Of a stretch of 64,000 bases of DNA, positions 41,711-50,637 are shown piece after piece (the first letter of the stretch is position 1; the number at the start of each line of letters is the position of its first letter). Source of the stretch: Elusimicrobiales bacterium (lineage in GTDB: Bacteria > Elusimicrobiota > Elusimicrobia > Elusimicrobiales > UBA9959); contig JAQTOU010000003.1 of NCBI GenBank assembly GCA_028713125.1, forward strand, positions 62,001 to 126,000. Reading direction: 5' to 3'. Below the pieces are notes generated by a model. It was not told the origin of the DNA, searched no databases, and worked only from the letters and a program-made list of their open reading frames with translations. Both the position numbers and the translations under genes were made by a program.

Positions 41711-42466
41711 ATGAGAGCAATATTTTCAATATCCCTGGCGGCAGGCCTGCTGGCGTTCAGCGCTCCCGCCTTCGCGTCCAGGATGGACGTTTATATCGTA
41801 AACACGGCCAGGCAGTCGTACGTATTCAATAATTACCTGCAGGGCGACGATATCAAGATCGAATCGAAGGACGGGGCGGTAACCCTGACCGGGATCATTT
41901 CCGAATACTTCCATAAATCCCTGGCCGAGGTGACGCTGACGGATATCCCCGGCGTCAGGAGCGTGGACAACAGGCTGGAGGTTAAAGGCTCGCTTCCCAC
42001 CGCTAATTCCGACGCCTGGTTCCGCGAGAAGATCAAGGCCACTCTTTTGTTCCACCGCAGCGTCAGCGCAAAAGACACCGAGGTAGACGTTAAAGACGGG
42101 ATCGTGACCCTGCGGGGCAATGCGACCAGCATGGCGCAAAAAGACCTGACGACGGAATACGCCAATGACGTAGAAGGTGTGATAAAAGTTATAAACGAGA
42201 TGGCAGTGGCTGTGCCCCTGGAAAAAGCGCCCCGCACGACCAAAGAACAGGTAGACGACGTTTCCGTGGCCGCCCTGGTCAGGATGGCGCTGGTGCTTCA
42301 TCATTCCACCAACGGCCTCTATACCACGGTCGCGGTAAAGCGCGGCGTGGTTACGGTGGGCGGGCGGGCCAGGACCGACGATGAGAAGGCCCTGGTAACC
42401 AAGCTCGTGAAAGACGTGAACGGGGTAAAGAAAGTTAAAAATCTGATGACGGTAGAGCCGTCTTAG
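41711..42466 (+). CDS. Exported protein with three BON domains
   Basis: 251 residues. Signal peptide MRAIFSISLAAGLLAFSAPAFA, then three BON domains, each with the I-x-V-x-x-G-x-V-x-L-x-G core: DIKIESKDGAVTLTGIIS (about 45-100), DTEVDVKDGIVTLRGNAT (about 105-170) and YTTVAVKRGVVTVGGRAR (about 185-250). BON proteins sit in the periplasm and help keep the envelope intact under osmotic or other stress. I chose the ATG at 41711 (AAGGAG ten bases upstream). It is the first gene after element D. Confidence 0.88.
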   Translation: MRAIFSISLAAGLLAFSAPAFASRMDVYIVNTARQSYVFNNYLQGDDIKIESKDGAVTLTGIISEYFHKSLAEVTLTDIPGVRSVDNRLEVKGSLPTANSDAWFREKIKATLLFHRSVSAKDTEVDVKDGIVTLRGNATSMAQKDLTTEYANDVEGVIKVINEMAVAVPLEKAPRTTKEQVDDVSVAALVRMALVLHHSTNGLYTTVAVKRGVVTVGGRARTDDEKALVTKLVKDVNGVKKVKNLMTVEPS

Positions 42467-42497
42467 TCTAGTACGGGAAAGCTGAGAGGAGAATCGT

Positions 42498-42647
42498 ATG
42501 CTGGAAACAATTGCCGTAATATTGGTGGTCCTGTGGTTGTTAGGTCTGGTGAGCAGCTACACTATGGGCGGTTTCATTCATATTCTGCTTGTGATAGCGG
42601 TCATAGTCGTGGTGCTCAGGGTCATCAGGGGGCGGAAAGTGCTGTAG
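42498..42647 (+). CDS. lmo0937-like small membrane protein (49 residues)
   Basis: A 49-residue protein with two hydrophobic helices, starting MLETIAVILVVLWLLGLVSS and ending VLRVIRGRKVL. This pattern (aliphatic start, LWLLGLVSSYTMGGFIHILLVIAVIVVVLR) matches the lmo0937 family of stress-associated small membrane proteins. GAGAGGAG precedes the ATG at a good distance. It lies 31 bases after the BON gene and 73 before the next, so it belongs to the same operon. Confidence 0.8.
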   Translation: MLETIAVILVVLWLLGLVSSYTMGGFIHILLVIAVIVVVLRVIRGRKVL

Positions 42648-42720
42648 CGGCCAGCGCCCGGGCCGGGAGTAACCCGGGGCGGTCTTTAGGTTCAAACTAG
42701 CCGTATAAGGAAAAAATTTT

Positions 42721-43032
42721 ATGAAAAAAAACATCATACTTCGGACTTTGGTTCTGTCCACTATGGCCGCCGCTTTTGCAGCCTGCGCGACTACGGGCAC
42801 CCCTGAAACCGCGGGCGAATTCATTGACGACTCGGTCATCACGACCAGGGTTAAATCCAAACTTGCCGATGACAATTTCTTCAAGTCTTTTCAGATCGGA
42901 GTGGAAACGCGCCAGGGCACTGTCCAGCTGAGCGGCTTCGTTAATTCCCGCGAGGCGGCGGATAAAGCGGGCAAGCTCGCGGAAGGCGTCAAAGGGGTAA
43001 GATCCCTGAAGAACGATCTGATCGTAAAATAG
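42721..43032 (+). CDS. BON-domain lipoprotein
   Basis: 103 residues. Signal sequence with lipobox AFAACATT (Cys about residue 22), then DDSVITTRVKSKLADDNFF and one BON core (IGVETRQGTVQLSGFVNSREAADKAGKLAEGVKGV). It is like OsmY/YraP-type single-domain lipoproteins. It is co-directional with the other BON gene and the AI-2E-type gene (29-base gap), so the four probably form one envelope-stress unit under element D. Confidence 0.87.
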   Translation: MKKNIILRTLVLSTMAAAFAACATTGTPETAGEFIDDSVITTRVKSKLADDNFFKSFQIGVETRQGTVQLSGFVNSREAADKAGKLAEGVKGVRSLKNDLIVK

Positions 43033-43061
43033 GCGGCTGTTATCCTTGTCCCGGAGGAGAT

Positions 43062-44120
43062 ATGACGGAGACCGAACAGAATAATTTCCCCGGGGGTACG
43101 CGCTTCCTTGTAATCTCGGCCGCGCTGGTGGTCATTATCTGGGGTATGAACCAGGCGCAGTCGGCGCTGATGTCCTCTCTTGTGGCCGTTTTCCTCTCCG
43201 TCCTGGGCATGCCGCTGGTACAGCGGCTTGAGCGGAAAGGCTTTCCGCAGGCGCTCGCCGTGCTGATCGTGCTGGCGGGGATGATCGCGATCCTGCTGGT
43301 CGGGGGCGTGCTGGTGAGCACCTCCCTCGGCGGCTTCAGCGCGTCCCTGCCCGCCTATCAGCAGCGGATGCAGGAAGAAGTTTCGGCCCTGACGGCGCTG
43401 CTGGCGAAGAAAGGCGTCACTGTCACGGACAAAGAGCTGCTGGGATATCTGAATCCGGCGGCGATAATGAAGCTGGCCGTAGACCTGCTCGGAGGGTTGG
43501 GAGCGGCGGTCTCCAACATCGTCCTGATCCTGCTCACGGTAATGTTCATCCTGCTCGAAGCCTCAAGTTTCCCTGTAAAACTCCGCGCAGTACTCGGCGA
43601 CCCCAGGCAGGTATTCCCGGAGTTCACGAAGTTCTTTGCGGACATCCAGCGTTATATGGTCGTCGCTACAGTGCTCAACCTGGCCGCGGGCCTCCTGCTC
43701 GGGATCTGGCTGACCATCCTTGGAGTGGATTCACCCGCTCTCTGGGGGTTCCTGGCCTTTATGCTGCTCTATATCCCCCATGTCGGCTCTATCATCGCCG
43801 CGCTCCCCGCGGTAAGTCTCACTCTTGTCCAGTTCGGGCTCGGCCGCGCCGCGCTCGTAGTTGCCGGCTATGTGCTGGTTCAGTTCACGATAGGCAACCT
43901 GCTCTGGCCGAAGCTCGTGGGGCGTAAAATGTCGTTATCCACGCTGGTAGTGTTCCTGTCGCTGATCTTCTGGGGAAGGATGCTCGGCCTGCTAGGCGCG
44001 GTCCTGTGCATCCCGTTCACCATGACGCTGAAGTTCGCCTGCGAACACCATAAAAACACGCGGTGGATCGCCGTTCTGCTGGGTCCCGCGGTGCCCGTAG
44101 GAAGTATTCCACCGGTGTAG
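43062..44120 (+). CDS. AI-2E-family transporter (PerM-like)
   Basis: 352 residues, about eight hydrophobic segments in the family pattern: two N-terminal helices (FLVISAALVVIIWGMNQAQSALMSSLVAVFLSVLG), a soluble part with HxxxE-like helices (YQQRMQEEVSALTALLAKKGV), then VSNIVLILLTVMFILLEA, LLGIWLTILGVDSPALWGFLAFMLLYIPHVGSIIAALPA and a GRMLGLLGAVLCIPFTMTLKF end. The PxxGxxxA-type block and YIPHVGSIIAALPA are typical. Members export autoinducer-2 or exchange Na+/H+; the substrate here is unknown. Confidence 0.88.
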   Translation: MTETEQNNFPGGTRFLVISAALVVIIWGMNQAQSALMSSLVAVFLSVLGMPLVQRLERKGFPQALAVLIVLAGMIAILLVGGVLVSTSLGGFSASLPAYQQRMQEEVSALTALLAKKGVTVTDKELLGYLNPAAIMKLAVDLLGGLGAAVSNIVLILLTVMFILLEASSFPVKLRAVLGDPRQVFPEFTKFFADIQRYMVVATVLNLAAGLLLGIWLTILGVDSPALWGFLAFMLLYIPHVGSIIAALPAVSLTLVQFGLGRAALVVAGYVLVQFTIGNLLWPKLVGRKMSLSTLVVFLSLIFWGRMLGLLGAVLCIPFTMTLKFACEHHKNTRWIAVLLGPAVPVGSIPPV

Positions 44121-44207
44121 GAAAAAGGACCGGTCACTGGCCCGGACCAATTGTCATCGCCCCGGTGTACGCAGGGTTAAAGCTTCACCACCGCTATAAC
44201 GTCTTTT

Positions 44208-45965
44208 ATGCTTCCTACAGAGAATTACAAAATATGGCCGGCCCTGCTGGCGCTGGCCGTACTTGCGGCTGTATGCGCCGTTCCGGCCGAAGCCGGGAAA
44301 AGAGCCGGGCCCTGCCCGCAGATACAGTTCTCGGGCAGTGAAAAGATAGAGCTGAACCCCATGGAGGCCCGCCTGGTCTGCGGCGATGCCGCTACCGAAG
44401 GCTGGGGACAGATCCCTTTCAACCAGGCCGAGAGTTTCCTGCGGGCTTTCCTTCAGCAGAGGGGCTACCAGGAGCCCGGGTTCGAACCCGGCCAGGATGT
44501 CCTCCGGGTCGACCCCGGGAAAAAAACTATCGTAAAGTCTTTCACCGTCACCGGCCTGCCGCCGGAGATAAAGTCCCGTACGCTGCGCAAGATCAAAGGG
44601 CAGCCTATGACGCCCGCGCTGCTCGACGCCGCCAAGGCCGCCCTGCTCGGAACGCTCCAGAACCGCGGCTACGCCTGCCCGGCCATAGAAATGCAGGGCA
44701 ACGGGACCACGGGGGAGCTCTCTGCGGAGGTGCGGCCCGGGGACGTATATGTGTTCGCCCATATCCGGCCCCAAAAAACTGACGAGGTGTACCCGCAGAT
44801 CTTCAGCCGCTACGAGGCTTTCAGGCGCGGCCAGCGCTTCGATTCCAGGCTCCTGGACCTGACGGCCCGGCGGACCATGGCCGACTCGCTGTTCCTGAAC
44901 GCCTACTTCGAGGTGGACTGCTCCACGGCCGGCATGGTCATCACCGAACGCGTCACAGCCGGCAAACCGCAGCTCTACCGGCTGGGCGTCGGCTTCGACA
45001 CCGAGGGTTTCTTTATCGGCAAGGCGCAGTGGCAGCATTCCCGACTCGGCACGCGCAGCAATTCCATGGGCGCCTCGGTCTACACTTCCTTCCGCGAGCA
45101 GACGGCCGTAGCGAATTTCCGCTACTACATGGGGCGGGCCTCGCGGCTTTACCTTATGCCGAAGCTGACCTTCGGGCGCCAGAACGAGCCGCAGTACGAG
45201 GCCATGCACGCGGAGTTCGCCCTCCTTCCCGGTTTCAGCTGGGACACAAAGCGCCTGCGCGGGGAGTTCTCGGCGGGCCCCGCGCTGGAATACGAGCATA
45301 CTATCCGGGGGCTGGGGCCGGTCACCAGCTACCCCGCCTTCGAGACGCAGCTGGAGCTGCGCGATCATTTGTTCGAATACTACGCCGGCGAGCCGCAGGC
45401 CGGGGGACAGCTTACTTTCAAATCGCAGTCGCGGATAGCGGGGCTGGAGTCCCGCATAACGGCGCACCTGCTGAGCCTGCAGGGGGAGCATATCTGGAAC
45501 CTTGGCGGGTACAGCCCCCCGGCCCTGATCCTGGCTACGCGCTATCTAGTGCAGACCACGCTGGTAAAAAACTCGCTTTTGGCCGCGGGGGAGATCCCGC
45601 TGGGCATGCGGATCTTCATGGGCGGCGACTCCGACCTGCGTGGTGCGGAACTGAACAAAATCCCGGCCGACAGCGCGGGCCTTCTGACTACGGTCTACGA
45701 CGGCGTAGAGCTGAGAATGGGCGACGTTTTTCCTCATGGTCTGCAGCCGCTTATCTTTCTCGACGCCGCGATGGCCGGCCGGAGTTCCGCGCACCTCGAC
45801 CCGAACGTCTATTTTTCCCCGGGCTTCGGCCTTCGCTGGGCCTCGCCGATAGGCTCGCTCCGGGCCACGCTGGCGCGCGGCATGGTCTGGCGCCGGGACC
45901 CCGCCGCCGAGGTCCTCATGACCCCGCAGTGGCGGCTGTTCCTGAGCCTGGGGAAGGAGTTCTGA
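44208..45965 (+). CDS. tamA: TamA-like Omp85 outer-membrane protein
   Basis: 585 residues. Signal peptide (N-terminal ENYKIWPALLALAVLAAVCAVPAEA). POTRA-like regions follow (about 85-270, e.g. VKSFTVTGLPPEIKSRTLRKIKGQPMTPALLDAAKAALLGTLQNRGYA), then a C-terminal Omp85 barrel with IFMGGDSDLRGAELNKIPAD, VELRMGDVFPHGLQPLIFLDAAMAGR and the terminal strand LFLSLGKEF. The stop overlaps the next start by one base (TGATG), and that gene is TamB. TamA/TamB insert proteins and move lipids at the outer membrane. Confidence 0.87.
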   Translation: MLPTENYKIWPALLALAVLAAVCAVPAEAGKRAGPCPQIQFSGSEKIELNPMEARLVCGDAATEGWGQIPFNQAESFLRAFLQQRGYQEPGFEPGQDVLRVDPGKKTIVKSFTVTGLPPEIKSRTLRKIKGQPMTPALLDAAKAALLGTLQNRGYACPAIEMQGNGTTGELSAEVRPGDVYVFAHIRPQKTDEVYPQIFSRYEAFRRGQRFDSRLLDLTARRTMADSLFLNAYFEVDCSTAGMVITERVTAGKPQLYRLGVGFDTEGFFIGKAQWQHSRLGTRSNSMGASVYTSFREQTAVANFRYYMGRASRLYLMPKLTFGRQNEPQYEAMHAEFALLPGFSWDTKRLRGEFSAGPALEYEHTIRGLGPVTSYPAFETQLELRDHLFEYYAGEPQAGGQLTFKSQSRIAGLESRITAHLLSLQGEHIWNLGGYSPPALILATRYLVQTTLVKNSLLAAGEIPLGMRIFMGGDSDLRGAELNKIPADSAGLLTTVYDGVELRMGDVFPHGLQPLIFLDAAMAGRSSAHLDPNVYFSPGFGLRWASPIGSLRATLARGMVWRRDPAAEVLMTPQWRLFLSLGKEF

Positions 45966-48334
45966 TGCGCCTGTTCAGGAAACTCCTCCTCGTTTCCATC
46001 GCCTCGGCCGCCGCGCTGCTCGCCGCGCTTGCGCTGGCGGCGGTCACGCTTATCGCCAAGCCGCACTGGTTCCTTACGACCCGTACCGTAACCATCGCGG
46101 TTAAAAATTTCGGCGGCTCCTGGCACCCCCGCTGGAAAAACATGGATTTCGGCATCCGTTCGATCAGTTTTCCGGAAAAAGAGATCCGCCTCCGGGCCGG
46201 CGACCTCTGTTTCGAGAACGCGGCAGCCGGGGCGGAGGGCTGCCTGAAGAGCCTGGACGTCCGGCTGAGCGTGCGCCTTCATTTTTTCGGCGCGAAGCTG
46301 ACCAGGGTCTCCAGGCTCATCGTCTCCGGCGACCACTTTAATCTGGACCTGAGCGGGCTTCGGCCCGGAGCTCCGCCGGTAAAGAGCGCGGGGCTGCCTA
46401 CCGCTCTGCCTAACCTGATCCCGGCGGCCCTGCGGGGTCTCGCTTTGGAATTAGTGAGGGTGGACCTGCCGGCTAACAAGATCGTAAGCGCCGGCGGCTC
46501 GTTCAAGGGGGGCGTCGGCCTGAACCTGGGGTTGGAAGGGGACAGGCCGCTTGCGCTCAAGGTGGACGTTGCGCATAGCTCCGGGAGCTTTACCAGGCAT
46601 TACAGCGGCGAGGCCACACTCGCTTCCGATCTTCTAAAGGGCCTGGGGTTCACTTACCTGGACGCGCGGGGACAGCTTAAATCGGAGGGAGTAAGCGCCC
46701 GGTTCCAGGCCCGTGTGGATGAAAAAGGCGCTGACGCCCTGGTCTTCAGCCTCAAAGCCGACGCGCGTATGCCGGGGCGGCGGATCGAGGCGGGCGTTGA
46801 AGGCTCTCAAAAAGGACAGGATTTCCGCCTGAACGGCTCGGCGGGGGTTTGGGAAACCACGGGGCCGGTCAAGAGCGTCCGGCTCAGGCAGTTCACCCTG
46901 GGGGCCCGCCTTAAGAAAAATTCCACTGAATGGGAAACTCTGAAACTGGACAGCGGCTTCGAGCTGGAACCGGAAACTTTCGGCGTCAGGGGAGCGGGGC
47001 GCAGCATGGCTAAAACCCTGGAGGGCAGGCTGTCGGTAAAAGCCCGCTCCACCCCCGGGCTTCTCGAGAGGGACCATTTCGACGCGGATGTGTCCCTGAC
47101 GGTCAACCCGGTCAAGTTCTGGTATGAGTTTTATGGCAGTTTCGAAGGCAAGGTCTCCGGCCGCGCCAGCCAACTCCAGGCGCTGGATATCAGCCATAAG
47201 CTCGACTTCGGGCTTAAAGTGGACAGGTTCGAGGACCTGGTAGAGTACCTGGCGCATACTCCGTATTCGGTGCCGGCGCCCATCAACGTTTTCCGCGGGC
47301 CGCTCAGCGTCTCGCTCAAGGGGAGCGGCGATTCCCTTAATGACATCCAGGATTTCGACTACGCGCTGGTAAGCGGGCTGGCGGCGGGCCGGCAGGCTTT
47401 GAAATTCGAAGTGAAGGGGAAGGTCGCCGCGTCCAGGCTTTGGACCCCGGAGCGGTCCTTCAAGAACAAAACGGAGTTGGCGCTGCGCGAGGTTGCGCTT
47501 CAGCTCCCGCGCTTCGACCTCAAGGGGATGGCGACTTTCGCTCCGGACAGCCGCATCAAGACCGGGGCGGAGCTGAACAAGGCGGCGCAGGCCCGGGAGG
47601 AAGAGCGTAAGCGGCCCGCCGAAGGCACGGCTGCGGCTGTTCAGAGTGAAATACGCGTCAAGACATTGAGCCCCGCCATCTTGTACTCGAACCTGGCCAA
47701 GGACCCTGTCCCGGTAGGGCTTGATTTTATTTTAAAGATACCGCCGGGCGGCATGGTCGGGACCGTGGAGATAAAGCCGTTCCGCGTAGAGATCTTCCGC
47801 CGTCTTGCGTCTATCGACCATATAAAGTTCACCGGCCGCGCAGGTTCGCCCGTCATGGGCCTGGACGGCCTTATAGTTTATAAAGCCGCCGAGGCCAAGA
47901 TCTTCATCCGGCTCCTTGGAACCGCCCAGAAGCCGCAGGTCAAGTTCGAAAGCGATCCGCCGATGAGCCAGGCCGACATCACGGCGATGCTGCTCTTCGG
48001 TAAATCCCCGGGCAAGCTGGACTCCGATCAGCAGGCGAGCGCGGCCAATACGCAGACCGCGGTGTCCAACAGCGCCTTCGGCCTGGCCTCGCTCTACCTG
48101 CTGGCTTCCACGCCCATCGATTACGTCGGGTATGACCCGGTCTCCAGGACCTACACGGTCAAGCTCCGGATCCCGGGCGGAGCGACGCTCCAGCTTGGCT
48201 CCGACGGGCAGAGCAAAGGCGTGCAGCTCCGGAAACGCATCGCTTCCAACCTGGCGATACAGACCGAGCTCACCAATACACAAACCCAGGGCAATGTCGT
48301 CACGACTCTTCTTGAATGGTACGGGCGGCGCTGA
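45965..48334 (+). CDS. tamB: TamB-like translocation-and-assembly protein (DUF490)
   Basis: 789 residues, coupled to tamA by TGATG. N-terminal membrane anchor (KLLLVSIASAAALLAALALAAVTLI), then a long beta-rich AsmA-like part. The C-terminal TamB/DUF490 domain includes PVMGLDGLIVYKAAEAKIFIRLLGTAQKPQVKFESDPPMSQADITAMLLFG and a C-terminal LEWYGRR. The protein is shorter than E. coli TamB (about 1250), as in several phyla. An in-frame opening upstream to 45029 lies inside tamA and is not a start. Role: inner-to-outer membrane bridge for lipid transport and protein assembly. Confidence 0.85.
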   Translation: MRLFRKLLLVSIASAAALLAALALAAVTLIAKPHWFLTTRTVTIAVKNFGGSWHPRWKNMDFGIRSISFPEKEIRLRAGDLCFENAAAGAEGCLKSLDVRLSVRLHFFGAKLTRVSRLIVSGDHFNLDLSGLRPGAPPVKSAGLPTALPNLIPAALRGLALELVRVDLPANKIVSAGGSFKGGVGLNLGLEGDRPLALKVDVAHSSGSFTRHYSGEATLASDLLKGLGFTYLDARGQLKSEGVSARFQARVDEKGADALVFSLKADARMPGRRIEAGVEGSQKGQDFRLNGSAGVWETTGPVKSVRLRQFTLGARLKKNSTEWETLKLDSGFELEPETFGVRGAGRSMAKTLEGRLSVKARSTPGLLERDHFDADVSLTVNPVKFWYEFYGSFEGKVSGRASQLQALDISHKLDFGLKVDRFEDLVEYLAHTPYSVPAPINVFRGPLSVSLKGSGDSLNDIQDFDYALVSGLAAGRQALKFEVKGKVAASRLWTPERSFKNKTELALREVALQLPRFDLKGMATFAPDSRIKTGAELNKAAQAREEERKRPAEGTAAAVQSEIRVKTLSPAILYSNLAKDPVPVGLDFILKIPPGGMVGTVEIKPFRVEIFRRLASIDHIKFTGRAGSPVMGLDGLIVYKAAEAKIFIRLLGTAQKPQVKFESDPPMSQADITAMLLFGKSPGKLDSDQQASAANTQTAVSNSAFGLASLYLLASTPIDYVGYDPVSRTYTVKLRIPGGATLQLGSDGQSKGVQLRKRIASNLAIQTELTNTQTQGNVVTTLLEWYGRR

Positions 48335-48362
48335 AGGACAGCGCGGGATAACCTAGAGGCCT

Positions 48363-48428
48363 CCGTATCTATACCCATCGCGAGAAGTATAATTCCGAAT
48401 TTGTAAAGCAGCTGCGCAGATGTAAACT
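48363..48428 (+). promoter_or_regulatory. Bipartite promoter element, copy E
   Basis: Box 1 CCGTATCTATACC at 48363, box 2 AATTCCGAATTT at 48391-48402 (offset 28), -10 TAAACT at 48423-48428 (offset 60). The palindrome GCAGCTGC (48408-48415) is in the spacer. This is the weakest -10. It precedes the small gene at 48495. Confidence 0.68.
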
Positions 48429-48494
48429 TTAACCAGGCGCCTTATCCAGATGCGGACAACTTACATGTAAGGCTAATTATAAAGGATATCCCAA

Positions 48495-48800
48495 ATGATA
48501 AAAGAGCATAAAAGCAAAAAGGTCATCACCGTTGCGGAGGTCTTTGTGAATTATCCGCAGCAGAAAGAATGTATTACCGGCTCCGAGTATGCCTTCCGTA
48601 TCGAAGCGGGAACTGCCGGCCGGGTGGAGATCTCGATCGATAACAAAGAGTGGCAGCCCTGCCGCCGGGCCGGAGGCTACTGGTGGTATGACTGGTCCGG
48701 TTATCTGCCGGGGAACCACGTGGCGACGGCCAGGTGCCAGACTCAGGACGATGGGCACAAGCCTACATCCGGAACAGTGCATTTCAGGGTTCAATTTTAA
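48495..48800 (+). CDS. Small Ig-like hypothetical protein
   Basis: 101 residues, no signal peptide. Strand-rich, with CITGSEYAFRIEAGTAGRVEISIDNKEWQPC and GYWWYDWSGYLPGNHVATARC. This resembles the E-set/Ig-type strand pattern seen in sulfite-oxidase-like dimerisation domains, but no cofactor domain is attached. Two or three Cys may pair. AAAGGAT lies eight bases before the ATG. It is the only gene directly behind element E, so it is likely part of the same response. Function unknown. Confidence 0.65.
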   Translation: MIKEHKSKKVITVAEVFVNYPQQKECITGSEYAFRIEAGTAGRVEISIDNKEWQPCRRAGGYWWYDWSGYLPGNHVATARCQTQDDGHKPTSGTVHFRVQF

Positions 48801-48940
48801 CCAGGGCCGGGAAGGGGCGAAGACTGTTTAACATATCGCCCGCCTGAGAAGGCGTATATTAGCGCCGGCGGTCAAAGGTGTGGAAAGAGTATCGTCTTGA
48901 CCGCGGGCGGCTGTTTACAGGGAATATAAGGAGATAGTAT

Positions 48941-49837
48941 ATGAACAGATACTGGTTAATTCTGGCGGCGCTCATTCCTCTTTCGGGGTGCGTAAGCGCC
49001 GAGAGATTCGGGGAGCAAAGATCCAAACTTGTTTCGGCCCGGCAGGAATTGGAAACGGCAAAGGTGAGCTTTTACGCCTCGGATAAAATGGCGAAGAACT
49101 ATGCCGATGTGCTCAAGACCAGGAATGCCGCCTGCGCCGAGAATTTGTCTTCGGTCCAGAAATCGAATACGGACTTGCATGAAGCCCTTGAAACCAGGAA
49201 GGACGAGTTTTCCCTTAAAGTCTCGGGCCTTATAAAAGAAAAAGACGGGCTTTCGCAGAAACTTTCCGCTTCCGCGGAGGAAAATATCAGCATCCGCAGG
49301 ATTAAGGATGAAGAGCTGGCAAAAGCCCTGGCGGAAAAGATGGCCCTTGCGGAAGCCGCGGAAAGAGAAGCGGCCCGGGTCAAAAGGAATTACGCGGACC
49401 TCGCTGACGGGCTCAAGGCCGAAATAGCCGCGGGGGCGGTAACTATTACGGAGCTCAGGGGCAGGCTTACCGTCAACATGGTGGACACGATTCTTTTCGA
49501 GTCGGGGATGGCTGAAGTGCGCTCCGGCGGAAAAAAGGTCCTGGACCAGATCGGGAGAGTCCTGGCAGGGATAACGGATAAGGATATACGGATAGAAGGA
49601 CACACTGACAATGTCCCCATCGGAGGGGAGCTGAAGAACAAATATCCCTCTAACTGGGAACTTTCGGCGGCCCGCGCCACCGCGGTAGCCAGGTATCTTC
49701 AGAATAACACAAATATAGACCCCGCTTCCCTGATCGCGGCCGGCTTCGGGGAATATCGTCCTGTACTTCCCAATGACACTCCTGAGCACAAAGCCCTGAA
49801 CCGCAGGATAGAAATAGCCCTGGTGGCAAAAGAATAA
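48941..49837 (+). CDS. OmpA-family peptidoglycan-binding lipoprotein
   Basis: 298 residues. Lipobox LSGCVSA at the end of the N-terminal hydrophobic stretch. A long coiled-coil helix (about 40-170) follows, then the OmpA C-terminal domain: DTILFESGMAEVRSGGKKVLDQIGRVL, IRIEGHTDNVPIGG, NWELSAARATAVARYL and the NRRIEIALVAKE end. It anchors the outer membrane to peptidoglycan. A 140-base gap upstream holds GGTCAAA ... TTGACC inverted arms near 48870-48902, and AAGGAG before the ATG. Confidence 0.87.
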   Translation: MNRYWLILAALIPLSGCVSAERFGEQRSKLVSARQELETAKVSFYASDKMAKNYADVLKTRNAACAENLSSVQKSNTDLHEALETRKDEFSLKVSGLIKEKDGLSQKLSASAEENISIRRIKDEELAKALAEKMALAEAAEREAARVKRNYADLADGLKAEIAAGAVTITELRGRLTVNMVDTILFESGMAEVRSGGKKVLDQIGRVLAGITDKDIRIEGHTDNVPIGGELKNKYPSNWELSAARATAVARYLQNNTNIDPASLIAAGFGEYRPVLPNDTPEHKALNRRIEIALVAKE

Positions 49838-49908
49838 AAAACAGGAAGATCAGGACAAGCAAAATGTGCCGAGCCTGGAAAAGCGAAGGCCGGATAGAGG
49901 GAGAAAAT

Positions 49909-50592
49909 ATGTGCTTTTCAGCAGGCGCTAGTTTTACGGCGGGCGTGGTACTTACGGCTGTAGGTGCGGCAACGCTAAAAAAAGTCAATAAACCTTCGCA
50001 GGTCGTGTTCGCCAGTATTACGATATTCTTCGCTTTACAGCAATTCGCTGAAGGCGTTTTATGGCTGACCATGACCCATCCGGGATATTCAGGTCTGCAA
50101 ACAATAACCACGCAAATATTTATCGTTATGGCGCAGGTTATCTGGCCCGCAATGATCCCTGTCTCCGTTTTGCTGCTGGAGGAAAATAAAACACGAAAAA
50201 AGATACTGGTCGCGCTGTTCCTTGCCGGTCTATACATCGCGTTGTCTAATCTGTACGGGCTGGTTCTTTACCCTGTACATGCGGACATCAGCAGCAGGCA
50301 CCTGGTCTACCAGAACGACCTGCACGCCGGTTTCGGCAAAGCCGCCCTGGCGCTGTATTTCGCGGTGACCGTGATCCCCCTTTTGGTTTCCGGCATCAGA
50401 AGGATGTATGTTCTTGGCATTATAATGGGCTTGTCCTTTATGGTTTCAGCAGTGTTTTATATGAAATGCCTGACTTCCGTATGGTGCTTCTTCGCGGCGG
50501 TGATAAGCTTCGTGATCTATTTCATTGTAAGGGATTTAAGTCATGGGTCTGCTGATTGTAAATCTTTTACATCCCTTGGAGACTTCGCTTAA
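49909..50592 (+). CDS. DUF6629-like multi-pass membrane protein
   Basis: 227 residues beginning MCFSAGASFTAGVVLTAVG, the typical MCFSA start of a small family of seven-helix proteins. Hydrophobic segments continue to the C-terminus (VVFASITIFFALQQFAEGVLWL, IFIVMAQVIWPAMIPVSVLLL, ILVALFLAGLYIALS, LALYFAVTVIPLLVS, YVLGIIMGLSFMVSAVF, CFFAAVISFVIYFIV). I chose the ATG at 49909 because the family starts there and GAGGGAG precedes it. An in-frame ATG at 49864 adds 15 residues. Function unknown. Confidence 0.72.
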   Translation: MCFSAGASFTAGVVLTAVGAATLKKVNKPSQVVFASITIFFALQQFAEGVLWLTMTHPGYSGLQTITTQIFIVMAQVIWPAMIPVSVLLLEENKTRKKILVALFLAGLYIALSNLYGLVLYPVHADISSRHLVYQNDLHAGFGKAALALYFAVTVIPLLVSGIRRMYVLGIIMGLSFMVSAVFYMKCLTSVWCFFAAVISFVIYFIVRDLSHGSADCKSFTSLGDFA

Positions 50593-50637
50593 AACTTAAC
50601 AAACACTCTGACAGGTCGCGCTAAAGCGGGAAAGACT

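Noticed and set aside
45029-45965. Upstream extension of tamB inside tamA
   Set aside because: Out-of-frame shadow of tamA. TamB homology and the TGATG junction place the start at 45965.
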